A stretch of 64,000 bases of DNA from IMG/VR virus record IMGVR_UViG_3300031972_002122, positions 1 to 64,000 of that record. One strand, given 5' to 3'. This stretch comes from a virus. Shown one piece after another: positions 48,313 through 57,383 of this stretch (position 1 is the stretch's first letter; each line of letters starts with the position of its first letter). A program made the translations under genes and the position numbers. Under the pieces are notes generated by a model. It was not told where the DNA came from. It saw nothing but the letters and a program-made list of their open reading frames with translations, and ran no database searches.

Positions 48313-50352
48313 ATGGCAGAATCTTTATACAGACGTAGTCCTAAAGATATTTTCACTAAGACTGTTCAAGGTAGGTCTAAATTACTGAACGAGGCTCAAA
48401 CTATTGGTGGTAAATCAATTCAGATGGTTAACCCAGCGTGGATACAGATAACTGGTGTTTGTAACATGTGTAGTGGTAAGGTTGAAGCGATGACACTGCC
48501 TAAAGAAAAGGGAAATTGGGACGATCTGTATAAGATCAATGGACTCAAACCATCTCCAATACTTGAGAATGTAACGATAACGTATGGTGGTGATTGGGGA
48601 CTAGCACAAAAACTTACGGCAAATATAAAATGTTTTGATTTGGACACGTTCGATGCTGTTCGAAAAGCATTCTTAATGCCCGGTAACGAGATTTCCGCTG
48701 AATTTGGATACTCAACGTCTAATCAGTGGAATTCGCCAGAGCAAGAACATAATACTGTTGTTGGATTTAGAGTAGCGGTATTTTCATTTTCTGCTGGCGA
48801 CGATGGGACTTGGATTGGGTCATTCACTGCAGTATCTTCGGCGGAGGCTATAAAATCTATAGACTTGATGCAGGGGTTGTCCGACGATGGGTTAAAGTAT
48901 GACGTTGCTGGGAATATGGAGTCTAAGGAGCGGGTTGAAGTTAAGTCAATTGCGGAATTAGTAGCGTCAGATGCTCAACGTAATGGTTCTGAAAGTTTGA
49001 ACCGTGTAACTGATAGCAAAAGCGGATACGTTATCAGTGATTTTGCCAAATATGACCCTACCGACAGGGATACCATGCAAGCTTCTATGGTTTTGTATAC
49101 ATCGAAGCATTTATATCAGTGGGGTAAAATTAGTGAAGCAGGGGCTTCTATTAGAAGGTATTGGAAACGGTACTGGAATACGTGGGATGAGGCTGAGCAT
49201 ACAATTCATCAAGTGTATGTTACCTTGGGTTATATAGTCGATAGAGTTATAAACGACAAAATAAAAAAATCAGTCGAGTCGGCGATTCTTGGTGATGATC
49301 TTGAAAAATTTAAAAAGTTAAAAATCAGATTTCATAAAGAATTCTCACAGTCTAGGCTTCCACCGCTTGTAGAATCTGGTGATCCACTTTCTGTATTAAT
49401 ATTGGGTGACGGTGTTGGGTATTTTAAGGGAGAGAATGGTCGGGAGATGAGTTTCAATCACCTTAGAGGGCAGGATGAGGGAAAGCAGGAGCATGTTAGA
49501 GCACTCACTGGGTTGGATTTAAGGCTAGATAAAATACTTATCCATCGGGATGTGATGATGGGTGCACTTGGGGATGCTACTGATGAGAAGGTAAATGAGT
49601 CCGAGACAGTTGATCCGAAGGATACACAAGATACCGTCATCAATTTGAATGATTTCTTTAAAAAAATATTTAGCATAATAAAGGAATGTACGGGTGGTGC
49701 CCTAGCACTTAGACTTGTATACGATCCAGATGACGAATCTCGGGAGACGTTATTAGTAGTCGATCAGAACTATGGTGGAGATTCTGAAATTCCTTGCTTT
49801 ATTTTTAATCCAATCGACGGTGATGGGTCGACAATTTCGTGTAACATATCATCGAATGGTGGGTCGGGAGAATATCGAACTTCGATGTATTTAGCTAACT
49901 CTAAGAAGGGTGACGTTGCAGCTCGTATGCGTAATTGTGAACCAGAACTAGATGATGGTCGAAAAGTTAAGCGTGGTAAGGCTGAAGATCGTTATGGGGA
50001 AATTGTGTTATCACCGGGTCACATGCTATCGTACAGTTTCAGCGAAAAACAAATAGATGCACTGAAGGGTGTGATGGTAGACTTAACTAGATATTCGGGA
50101 AAGGCTCATGAACCGTTCGAGAATGTACACTGGCCGGGTATGACAATTGAATTAAAAATACATGGAGCGTGGGGTATTATACCGGGATGCGCTATAATGA
50201 CAACACAGGCACCCGTGGAATGGAGAGTCGGTGGGAAGAATATATATTTCATGGTTACTGAAGTTACTCATAATTTTAATCAATCGGTATGGACTACGGA
50301 TATCCGAGGGATCATGTCATTTTACGATAACCTAACAGAAGTAAAATTATAA
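48313..50352 (+). CDS. Baseplate hub protein
   Basis: 679 aa. The position after the tape measure and LysM genes and text such as LENVTITYGGDWGLAQKLT, IKCFDLDTFDAVRKAFLMP and NEISAEFGYS match large hub proteins of marine T4-like phages (gp27-related beta-barrel hub). LMQGLSDDGLKYD and later WHIRGIMSFYDNL-like C-terminal text (VWTDIRGIMSFY region) fit this. A possible proteolysis-like LLNEA near the start (residues about 25-29) also fits the L-x-E rule. No lysozyme domain is visible. The C-terminal 250 residues contain FIFNPIDGDGSTISCNISS and a beta-rich end. Confidence 0.65.
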   Translation: MAESLYRRSPKDIFTKTVQGRSKLLNEAQTIGGKSIQMVNPAWIQITGVCNMCSGKVEAMTLPKEKGNWDDLYKINGLKPSPILENVTITYGGDWGLAQKLTANIKCFDLDTFDAVRKAFLMPGNEISAEFGYSTSNQWNSPEQEHNTVVGFRVAVFSFSAGDDGTWIGSFTAVSSAEAIKSIDLMQGLSDDGLKYDVAGNMESKERVEVKSIAELVASDAQRNGSESLNRVTDSKSGYVISDFAKYDPTDRDTMQASMVLYTSKHLYQWGKISEAGASIRRYWKRYWNTWDEAEHTIHQVYVTLGYIVDRVINDKIKKSVESAILGDDLEKFKKLKIRFHKEFSQSRLPPLVESGDPLSVLILGDGVGYFKGENGREMSFNHLRGQDEGKQEHVRALTGLDLRLDKILIHRDVMMGALGDATDEKVNESETVDPKDTQDTVINLNDFFKKIFSIIKECTGGALALRLVYDPDDESRETLLVVDQNYGGDSEIPCFIFNPIDGDGSTISCNISSNGGSGEYRTSMYLANSKKGDVAARMRNCEPELDDGRKVKRGKAEDRYGEIVLSPGHMLSYSFSEKQIDALKGVMVDLTRYSGKAHEPFENVHWPGMTIELKIHGAWGIIPGCAIMTTQAPVEWRVGGKNIYFMVTEVTHNFNQSVWTTDIRGIMSFYDNLTEVKL

Positions 50353-50918
50353 TGCCACTTAAAAGACCATATTACGCACTACATCAAATTGTATCTGGTA
50401 AATATACTGCTGGAAACGAATTCGTATTATCCGATGGTAGCGATTATATAGGGTCGTACCATATTTTACCAAACACTCAGGTATTTACAATGCCTATTCC
50501 TAAACTTGATAGTGAGGAATTGTTTGCGAAACGAACTGACATCAGTGAGGTGGTGAAGCGATACAATCTGATAACTCAGCAGGACGCTAGTCGTTACGTT
50601 TCCCCTATATCACAGCAACCGATGCCGTCGACTGATGATTATGAATTTGGTGAGATACAACGATTTTTTGTACAGAAACGAAACAATCCTAGAATAACGA
50701 TTATGGAAATCGATGAGCCGCAGTTCAATAAAATCAATCAGACCAATGATCCGGGAATCAACGGCGTAATATGGAACAGCATACTAATACCGTGGGTTAT
50801 ATCTAAAATTCCACCAGAGGATGCTAGCATTATAAATCAACGATCACTAATTACCGCCGAGCGATCGTTTAGATGGATCAGTCGTTATGTTTCAAATTTC
50901 TTGGAATTCTACAAATAA
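50352..50918 (+). CDS. Hypothetical baseplate-region protein
   Basis: 188 aa, sharing one base with the hub stop. MPLKRPYYALHQIVSGKYT, NEFVLSDGSDYIGSYHILP and NTQVFTMPIPKLDSEEL form an N-terminal block I recall from virion proteins of marine phages, function unknown. The rest is mixed, ending TAERSFRWISRYVSNFLEF. It is probably the last gene of the tail module. Confidence 0.55.
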   Translation: MPLKRPYYALHQIVSGKYTAGNEFVLSDGSDYIGSYHILPNTQVFTMPIPKLDSEELFAKRTDISEVVKRYNLITQQDASRYVSPISQQPMPSTDDYEFGEIQRFFVQKRNNPRITIMEIDEPQFNKINQTNDPGINGVIWNSILIPWVISKIPPEDASIINQRSLITAERSFRWISRYVSNFLEFYK

Positions 50919-50935
50919 TTTTGCATTTTTGCTAG
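50901..50935 (+). promoter_or_regulatory. Bacteroidota-type promoter-like box before polymerase-like gene
   Basis: TTG (50901-50903), 20 nt, CATTTTTG (50924-50931), five nt before the ATG at 50936. The local text AATAATTTTGCATTTTTGC resembles the region before primase. It marks the change from tail to replication genes. Confidence 0.4.
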
Positions 50936-52267
50936 ATGGTGAATCTAATAACGTCTAAAAATGCGAATGACGTATTGTCAAACTTATCACGTGAAACTTT
51001 CTGGGTACCTATCCAGTCCGACTGGACGCTACATCATACACAGAACAGAATCAGTTCGATGTATATCTACGACATTCAGACTGAAAATGAGTATATCGTA
51101 GGGTTCCACTCGGTTGATATGGATAATATTGACTTTGATTGGTTTATGGATCGTCTCCCGAATGGTAGACGTTTCTGTTATAGATTGAGATATCTAAAGA
51201 CGGATACACCATTCGAGGACGCCGACATGTTAGTATGGTATAATACTGGAAAGCCAATAGAGCTTGATCAGGACGCGACCATGATATTCAGAAATTATCA
51301 CAGACGTTATAAGGGCATTAAAAATATAAATGATTGTATACCAATCATGAAAATTCTAGAATATTGTCGGAGTGTTAGAAATAAATTCGTATCGTATGGA
51401 TTAGATTACATTCATGTAAACTCTAAGGGCTATTTATTTTATAATGACGTGTACCTAAAATCGTTACACACAATAGAACTTGCTGGTATTTGTGTAGATA
51501 GTGAATTATTCAACGCTAGGTATAACAAAGATACTGATCCAATTGTATACACGGAATACAACCCATACACACTCACTGGTAGACCTAGTTCTAGATTTGG
51601 TGGGATTAATTTCAACTCATTGAATAAGAAGGATGGGTCACGGGCGATGATCGTTAGTAGGTTCGAAGGTGGGAGACTGTTTGAGATTGATTATGATAGC
51701 TATCACGTTAGACTGATCGGGAATATTATAGGTTTTGAACTACCAGACGGAAACTTACACGAACATTTTGCTAGGATATATTTCGGGAGGGATGATATAA
51801 CACCCGAGTTGTATGAAAAAAGTAAAACGATAACATTCCAGCAACTATATGGTAAAGTTAAGCCAGAATACAGTCATATAGAATTTTTTAAACGAATACA
51901 AGAGTTCATAGATAGTCAGTGGAATGATTACGAAACTGTGGGCTATTTTAGTAGTCCATTGTCTGGTCGTAAATTCAGGGAGGGGTGGTTTGATAGTATG
52001 AATAAATCTAAGATGTTCAATTATATCATACAATGTTTCGAGTCTGAGGTTAATGCTGTAGTGCTTAGTGATATTTTACAATATTTATATCAGAGAACCA
52101 GTAAAGTTATTATGTATACGTATGATGCGATAGTAATAGATTACGATCCGTTGGATGGTATTGATGTTATTAGGGGTATTATGAAACGGATGACCAAATT
52201 TGGATATCCAGTACACATACAAGCTGGACTTAATTATAATGATATGATTGATGTTAAAATCGACTAA
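50936..52267 (+). CDS. Degenerate family A DNA polymerase-like protein
   Basis: 443 aa. The C-terminal part shows family A palm motifs in order: TLTGRPSSRFGGINFNSLN (residues 212-230, like Pol I 'TxTGRLSSxxPNLQN'), motif A FEIDYDSYHVRLIG (D252), motif B KSKTITFQQLYG (K297, F301, Y305, G306) and a motif C relic MYTYDAIVIDY (D397). Compared with Pol I, the motif A Glu steric gate is His257, the motif B Arg is missing, and motif C H-D-E is Y-D-A. The N-terminal 200 residues look like a reduced exonuclease domain without clear metal ligands. A family B polymerase is present at 61.3 kb, so this is an extra, possibly specialised, enzyme. Confidence 0.72.
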   Translation: MVNLITSKNANDVLSNLSRETFWVPIQSDWTLHHTQNRISSMYIYDIQTENEYIVGFHSVDMDNIDFDWFMDRLPNGRRFCYRLRYLKTDTPFEDADMLVWYNTGKPIELDQDATMIFRNYHRRYKGIKNINDCIPIMKILEYCRSVRNKFVSYGLDYIHVNSKGYLFYNDVYLKSLHTIELAGICVDSELFNARYNKDTDPIVYTEYNPYTLTGRPSSRFGGINFNSLNKKDGSRAMIVSRFEGGRLFEIDYDSYHVRLIGNIIGFELPDGNLHEHFARIYFGRDDITPELYEKSKTITFQQLYGKVKPEYSHIEFFKRIQEFIDSQWNDYETVGYFSSPLSGRKFREGWFDSMNKSKMFNYIIQCFESEVNAVVLSDILQYLYQRTSKVIMYTYDAIVIDYDPLDGIDVIRGIMKRMTKFGYPVHIQAGLNYNDMIDVKID

Positions 52268-52280
52268 CTCGGGGCTATGA

Positions 52281-52664
52281 ATGGATTCATTGTTATTGTG
52301 CACGTTTGCACACAATTCGGATATAAAGCTAATAACTGACTACATATACCAGAACTACGAACTCGAGCGTGGGTCTATATTTGTTTTCGAGAACGAAGAC
52401 GATCCCGATGAAATGTTTTGTACTTATAATGTAGTGTCCGTTGACCATTTCATCGAAAATACTATAATGATTCATCGTAAAAAGGAATCTAACACGTTAT
52501 ACACTATAAACGCGTTGAATGAGATTATAAAGTTAGCTAATGGTGGCTACCTAGATAAAAATTTCATCGTAGACTGGACACTATACATCAACTCCATGTT
52601 ACTCTCAACAGACCAGTCAGTACGGGTAGTTCCACTCGTTCTAAAACACATCCTCAGAAAATAA
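52281..52664 (+). CDS. Conserved hypothetical upstream of SSB
   Basis: 127 aa. FAHNSDIKLITDYIYQNYE, SIFVFENEDDPDEMFCTYN and NTLYTINALNEIIKLANGG followed by YLDKNFIVDWTLYINSMLL. I recall this combination from replication regions of marine phages, always near the single-strand binding protein, but its role is unknown. It is acidic at the centre. A T-rich stretch without a hairpin follows the stop. Confidence 0.55.
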   Translation: MDSLLLCTFAHNSDIKLITDYIYQNYELERGSIFVFENEDDPDEMFCTYNVVSVDHFIENTIMIHRKKESNTLYTINALNEIIKLANGGYLDKNFIVDWTLYINSMLLSTDQSVRVVPLVLKHILRK

Positions 52665-52768
52665 TTGTATTTTTTTTACCTTTTTTCTTGTTAATTCGGA
52701 ATTATAATTGGATATTGCAGCCAATAACGATATTTTATTTTATTTATTAATTAAAACTTGGAATAATT
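52665..52768 (+). promoter_or_regulatory. A+T-rich leader of the SSB gene with late-type motif
   Basis: A 104-nt gap. It holds T-runs (52668 on), a small ATTGG/CCAAT inverted repeat (52707-52725) and TATTTATTAATTAAAA (52741-52756), a near match to the late motif. In T4, gene 32 protein represses its own message by binding an unstructured A/U-rich leader; this leader would suit that mode, but only by analogy. Confidence 0.4.
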
Positions 52769-53578
52769 ATGGACATTAGTCTTTTGCAATCAAAGTTAAA
52801 AGAGTTGAAATCTCAGAGCGGTGAGCGGAGAATTCTTTGGAAACCGAAGCCGGGCAAGCAGGTAGTTAGAATCGTACCTTATAAGCACAATCCTAACTGG
52901 CCCTTTGTCGAACTGTATTTTCACTACAACATCGCTAGTAAGACGATGATTTCTCCATCTTCATTTGGGAAACGTGATCCTATTAAGGAATTTTCTGAAA
53001 AATTACAATCGACTGGTGATCGTGACGATTGGAAGCATGGTAAACGAATCGAACCTAAGCGACGTACGTATGTGCCAATATTAGTACGTGGTGAGGAGAG
53101 TGAAGGTGTTAAATTTTGGGGATTTGGAACCCAAATTTATGAACAATTGCTCATGAAAATTGACGACCCAGATTGGGGAGATATTACACACCCAATGGAA
53201 GGTAGAGATATTACTGTGATGTTTGAAAAGGCGTCCGGTCCGAATTCCTACCCAAAAACTACGATCGACGTGAAGCCTAATCAAACGGTTGTTACTGAAA
53301 ATCGTGAAGTTTTAGAGTCTATGAAAGATATGCCAGAACTACCTACACTGTGGGATGAACCTTCATATGAAGAGTTAAAGGCTATCTTAGATGAGTATGT
53401 TGAGACTGGTGAGACTGTTCAGGGAAATACTGGTGCGAGTACGAATGCTGAAACTGACACTGCAACTACTGAAGCGGTAGCTACTGGAACTAAACCAGTG
53501 TCAACTGAAAATTCGACGTCTACCAAATCTGACGTTATGGAAGCGTTTGGTTCTTATTTTGACAAAAAAGGATCGTAA
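52769..53578 (+). CDS. 32: Single-stranded DNA-binding protein (gp32-like)
   Basis: 269 aa (T4 gp32 is 301). Binds ssDNA in replication and recombination. RILWKPKPGKQVVRIVPYK and NPNWPFVELYFHYNI give the gp32 core opening, with AKRRTYVPILVRGEE-like text (RRTYVPILVRGEESEGVKF) and WGFGTQIYEQLLMKIDDPD next. The sequence has no Cys at all, so the T4 zinc subdomain is absent. The tail (about 215-269) is Thr/Ser/Glu-rich and ends in DVMEAFGSYFDKKGS, matching the acidic partner-binding tails of SSBs. UvsX follows 2 nt later. Confidence 0.9.
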   Translation: MDISLLQSKLKELKSQSGERRILWKPKPGKQVVRIVPYKHNPNWPFVELYFHYNIASKTMISPSSFGKRDPIKEFSEKLQSTGDRDDWKHGKRIEPKRRTYVPILVRGEESEGVKFWGFGTQIYEQLLMKIDDPDWGDITHPMEGRDITVMFEKASGPNSYPKTTIDVKPNQTVVTENREVLESMKDMPELPTLWDEPSYEELKAILDEYVETGETVQGNTGASTNAETDTATTEAVATGTKPVSTENSTSTKSDVMEAFGSYFDKKGS

Positions 53579-53580
53579 TC

Positions 53581-54765
53581 ATGGCTAGAAAAAAGAAAGC
53601 AACTGGGGTATCGATGGTAGACGTGACCAAGAATGTATCTGCTAGTTTACAGAAGATGTTCAAAAACACGGGCATTAATATTCAGAGTGGTATCACTGCG
53701 GATAGTTCTGCAAATGTAACTACGTGGATACCTACAGGATGTAGACCTTTAGACCTAGCTATTAGTAATTTACCAGACCGCGGGGGTTTTCCTTGCGGTC
53801 GGATTACTATCCTATATGGACCGGAGCAATCAGGTAAGTCATTACTAGCTATGCATGCGATCGCCAATACACAAAAGCTCGGTGGTAAAGCAGTTTACAT
53901 AGACGCCGAGTTTTCAATCCATGAGGAGTTCGCGAAGTCTATAGGAGTAGACCTAACTCAGTTAGATTATCTAGCTGAGAATCAGGCGGAAACGATTATG
54001 GTACTGGTTGAAGGGTATTGTTCAGAATTTAGAAAGAACTTCCCAGATACGCCACTGACGATTGTTGTAGATTCCATCGCTAGTATGGTCACTGAAGACA
54101 ATCTAAAGAATGGTCACAATTCAGTTGGTTATGATACGTCGTTATCTAAACTGTTATCAACTAGCTTGAAAGTGTTGGGTAGAGTTGTATCTGAGCATAA
54201 TGTTGCACTGATATTTACCAATCAGGCTAGGATGAAAATGAATATACAGAATCCTAGAGAGAATCCGTACAAGCCATTTGGCGGTCAGGCAGCACCACAC
54301 TACGCATCGCTGATAATCTTCATGGAGAAATCTTCGAAGATTAAGGGTAAGGTGAAGGGTGAGGAACGGTTGATTGGGAGATCGGCTAGAGTTCGGACTA
54401 TTAAGAATAGGCTAGCACCTCCAGAGGTATCGTTAGTACTCGATATATACTTTGACCGAGGTATCGACGACTTTGAGAGTTGGTACAACATGGTTAAAGC
54501 GTTCGGTAACGTTACGTTTAACGGTGCTTGGATATCTTACACGTCGAAAGACGGTCGTGAATTTAAGGAAAATGGTTGGAATAAGTTTTGTAAAAAAGTT
54601 TTAGAACCAAATCCAGACATAGCTGAAGAAATTTGGTTACATACAGCTAATGAGTTTATCGTCAAGTATAAAAATAGGGACGAGGATACTGAAGGCATGG
54701 AAATTGTTAGGGAGTCTGAATTAGACACACCAGCGAATAAACTGAATAGTGATGGAGGCAAATAG
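53581..54765 (+). CDS. uvsX: UvsX recombinase (RecA family)
   Basis: 394 aa, as T4 UvsX (391). Pairs homologous strands to start recombination-dependent replication. Walker A YGPEQSGKSLLAM (about residues 80-92), then KAVYIDAEFSIHEEFA, Walker B TLTIVVDSIASMV and NVALIFTNQARMK for the loop. The region KPFGGQAAPHYASLIIFME is the L2-like and UvsX-typical text. It overlaps the next start. Together with gp32, the gp46/47 fusion and RuvC-like protein this completes a recombination set. Confidence 0.94.
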   Translation: MARKKKATGVSMVDVTKNVSASLQKMFKNTGINIQSGITADSSANVTTWIPTGCRPLDLAISNLPDRGGFPCGRITILYGPEQSGKSLLAMHAIANTQKLGGKAVYIDAEFSIHEEFAKSIGVDLTQLDYLAENQAETIMVLVEGYCSEFRKNFPDTPLTIVVDSIASMVTEDNLKNGHNSVGYDTSLSKLLSTSLKVLGRVVSEHNVALIFTNQARMKMNIQNPRENPYKPFGGQAAPHYASLIIFMEKSSKIKGKVKGEERLIGRSARVRTIKNRLAPPEVSLVLDIYFDRGIDDFESWYNMVKAFGNVTFNGAWISYTSKDGREFKENGWNKFCKKVLEPNPDIAEEIWLHTANEFIVKYKNRDEDTEGMEIVRESELDTPANKLNSDGGK

Positions 54766-55810
54766 ACTCAAGAATCTTTTTTCTAAATTTAAAGAGGAAC
54801 AAGACGCTATTAAGGACAGAAATAGTCGTGTGTTGATCGTGGATGGTTTGAATATGTTTATTCGATCATTCGCGGCATCACCCGCTATGAATGAGCGTGG
54901 TGAGCACATCGGTGGGACAATTGGGTTTATGAAGTCATTCTTCGCTGTTATTAGACGCTTCCGACCAACACGGTGTGTGTTAGTGTTTGATGGGTTAGAT
55001 GGCGGTGCTAGACGTAGAAAGAAGTTTCCAGAATATAAATCTGGACGTAAAAATCGTGACAGATTGAATAGATTTTTTGAACTTGATGGTCATCTAACCG
55101 AAGGTGACTCATTCCAAATTCAGTTCGGTAATCTAGAACAATTACTGAACACGTTACCAATAACCATGATGTCAATCGATTATATAGAAGCGGATGACGT
55201 TATCGGGTATATATCGAAAGAATATTATAGTTATACAGATGTTGGGGATATTATAATTGTGTCCGCCGACAAGGATTTCTTGCAGTTGGTCGATGAGCGT
55301 GTTACCGTTTACAGCCCAATAAAAAAGAAATTATACGATATTGATCTCGTTAAAAAGGAGTTCAACATATCACCAAACAATTATCTCACTTTTAGGACTT
55401 TAACAGGCGATGTGTCTGATAGCATACCCGGTGTCAAGGGTGTTGGGTTAAAAACCCTACTGAAGTATTTTCCAGAGATTATAGAAGGGGACGTCGATCC
55501 ACGGGGAATAGTTCAGTTAGCTAATCAGAAAATCGAGGAGGGTAGTAAGCGCAAGACCTATCAAAATGTGGTCAATGCGGCAGATCAAATTGATGTGAAC
55601 TGGGACTTGATGCAATTATCAAATGTGGATATCCCAGACGCTAAACGGACTATAATACGTAGTATTATGGATGCGGAGGTTTATAAGTTAGATAAGCTTA
55701 GACTTAAGAAGCTTATTTATAAACATGGTCTCAACGACCACATACCACGATTTGATGAATGGATATACTCATCATTAACACAGTTAGACTTATATGCAGA
55801 ATCTGAGTAG
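54752..55810 (+). CDS. 5'-3' exonuclease / flap endonuclease
   Basis: 352 aa from ATG 54752, which overlaps the uvsX end (a GTG one codon earlier is also open). Removes RNA primers and flaps, equivalent to T4 RNase H. Motifs: LIVDGLNMFIRSFAA, CVLVFDGLDGGARRRKKFP, SIDYIEADDVIGYIS, VSADKDFLQLVDE and LTGDVSDSIPGVKGVGLKT (the H3TH region). All acidic metal ligands appear to be present. Slightly longer than T4 rnh (305 aa). It overlaps the helicase gene by 17 nt. Confidence 0.92.
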   Translation: MEANRLKNLFSKFKEEQDAIKDRNSRVLIVDGLNMFIRSFAASPAMNERGEHIGGTIGFMKSFFAVIRRFRPTRCVLVFDGLDGGARRRKKFPEYKSGRKNRDRLNRFFELDGHLTEGDSFQIQFGNLEQLLNTLPITMMSIDYIEADDVIGYISKEYYSYTDVGDIIIVSADKDFLQLVDERVTVYSPIKKKLYDIDLVKKEFNISPNNYLTFRTLTGDVSDSIPGVKGVGLKTLLKYFPEIIEGDVDPRGIVQLANQKIEEGSKRKTYQNVVNAADQIDVNWDLMQLSNVDIPDAKRTIIRSIMDAEVYKLDKLRLKKLIYKHGLNDHIPRFDEWIYSSLTQLDLYAESE

Positions 55811-57167
55811 ATACGGACATGGTTTTCAAGTAAAGTTATTGGCTTGTTTATTGACTGATGTTCATTTTAGTAGTAGGATTTTTGATATTCTGAGATCGGA
55901 ATATTTCGATTCTGAAGCACTTGCATGGTTATGTGACGTGGTACTTAAGTATTATCAAACATATCACTGTATAGCGACTATGGACGTCCTTAAAGTAGAA
56001 ATTGATAGCATTTCAGATGAAAACTTAAAGGCTGAGGTTGTGAAAGTGCTTCGGGAGTCTTACGGTAGCGTGGAATCTTCCGACTTACAATTTGTGAAGG
56101 AGTCTACAATCGAATTTTGTAGAAATCAGGAATTGCAGTTTGCCATTATGGATTCCGTTGATATGATCAAAACTGGAAATTTTGAAGGTATTAAAAAACG
56201 CGTTGATGAGGCATTAAAAAAGGGTGAAGACACTAACGTTGGGTTGGATTATTTGACGGAGATTGATCTTCGGTATGAAGATATGGCGCGGTCACCTGTT
56301 ACTACTGGTTTTCCTTACGTAGATTTTTTAACTCAAGGCGGATTGTCTGGTGGTGAGCTGGGTATTATTGTCGGTCCGGGTGGGTCGGGGAAGTCTTGGG
56401 TACTGGCTACGATGTGTGCCAATGCAATGATCGCAGGGCATAAAACATTATACATAACGTTGGAACTTGGTGAGGCATACGTAGGCGTCAGGATCGATTG
56501 TATATTAACGAGTATTCCGATGAACGAACTTAAAGAGAATCGGGAGATTATTAAGAATAGACTGAAGCGAGTGACTGGTTCACTTAAAATTCAATGGTAC
56601 CCCACTAGAAATTTATCTACAGTTGGGTTGAGATCATTATTAGATCGGATGTCTTTGCTTGGAGAAATGCCCGAGGTTATCTATCTAGATTATGCGGATT
56701 TGATGCGGCTTAGTAGCTCAAAGTCTAAGCGGAAGGATGAAGAGTTGCAGGAATTGTATGAAGAGATACGTGGTATTGGCGGTGAGTACGACATACCAAT
56801 ATGGTCAGCATCTCAAGCTAATAGATCGAGTCATGCTGATGAGGTTGAGTTTGTGGACGCTGGAATGATATCTGAAAGTATGGGAAAGCACTTCACCGCA
56901 GATTTTATGATGTCTATTTTAAGAAAAGAAAAGGATAAAATGTCGGACACTGCCAAATTTCATATTATAAAAAATAGATTTGGGGAGGATGGTGTGACAT
57001 TACTGTCTAAGATGGATACTCAACATGGCGTACTTGAGATTTATAGACCTAATAGTCAGAAGAGCAGAGACTTAGAGGATAAGATAATTGAGAATGAGAC
57101 TAAGCCAGATATTAAGCTGAAGGGGCATTATGAAAAATTCTTCGGCGATCAGGAGGCTAAAGCATGA
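55794..57167 (+). CDS. 41: Replicative DNA helicase (gp41-like, DnaB family)
   Basis: 457 aa, near the length of T4 gp41 (475). Hexameric 5'-3' helicase working with the primase. N-domain helices (about 1-110), then GFPYVDFLTQGGLSGGELG and Walker A VGPGGSGKSWVLATM (about 195-209), LYITLELGEAYVGVRIDCI, Walker B PEVIYLDYADLMRL and IPIWSASQANRSS (H4-like). The final acidic tail is typical. The start ATG lies inside the flap nuclease gene. Confidence 0.93.
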   Translation: MQNLSRYGHGFQVKLLACLLTDVHFSSRIFDILRSEYFDSEALAWLCDVVLKYYQTYHCIATMDVLKVEIDSISDENLKAEVVKVLRESYGSVESSDLQFVKESTIEFCRNQELQFAIMDSVDMIKTGNFEGIKKRVDEALKKGEDTNVGLDYLTEIDLRYEDMARSPVTTGFPYVDFLTQGGLSGGELGIIVGPGGSGKSWVLATMCANAMIAGHKTLYITLELGEAYVGVRIDCILTSIPMNELKENREIIKNRLKRVTGSLKIQWYPTRNLSTVGLRSLLDRMSLLGEMPEVIYLDYADLMRLSSSKSKRKDEELQELYEEIRGIGGEYDIPIWSASQANRSSHADEVEFVDAGMISESMGKHFTADFMMSILRKEKDKMSDTAKFHIIKNRFGEDGVTLLSKMDTQHGVLEIYRPNSQKSRDLEDKIIENETKPDIKLKGHYEKFFGDQEAKA

Positions 57168-57194
57168 TATAACTTAAACCTATTGTTTGTAACG

Positions 57195-57323
57195 ATGAAA
57201 AAATATATGATTTTTTTTACTCAAAACGGAGGTGAAAGGTGTTACTCGTGCATATTTATTAACGAAACGGAGCAATTTCGCTCTGGAAATTTTAACCATA
57301 GAATATTTGAGGGGGGCTATTAA
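57195..57323 (+). CDS. Small ORF, 42 aa
   Basis: MKKYMIFFTQNGGERCYSC then IFINETEQFRSGNFNHRIF to a stop at 57321. It fills the gap between helicase and reductase genes. A TATTGTTTG box, close to the Bacteroidota -7 form, lies six nt before the ATG. A C-x2-C pair is present. Coding is plausible because the gap is otherwise unexplained, but no homologue is known to me. Confidence 0.4.
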   Translation: MKKYMIFFTQNGGERCYSCIFINETEQFRSGNFNHRIFEGGY

Positions 57324-57383
57324 TTGGTGTATTTGTATAGATACGCCCCTAAATACTATTATCTAATTTTAAAGGAGAATTTA

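Noticed and set aside
57324-57383. TTG-initiated extension of the ribonucleotide reductase
   Set aside because: AAAGGAG stands 8 nt before ATG 57384, and the extension is Tyr-rich and unlike the family.
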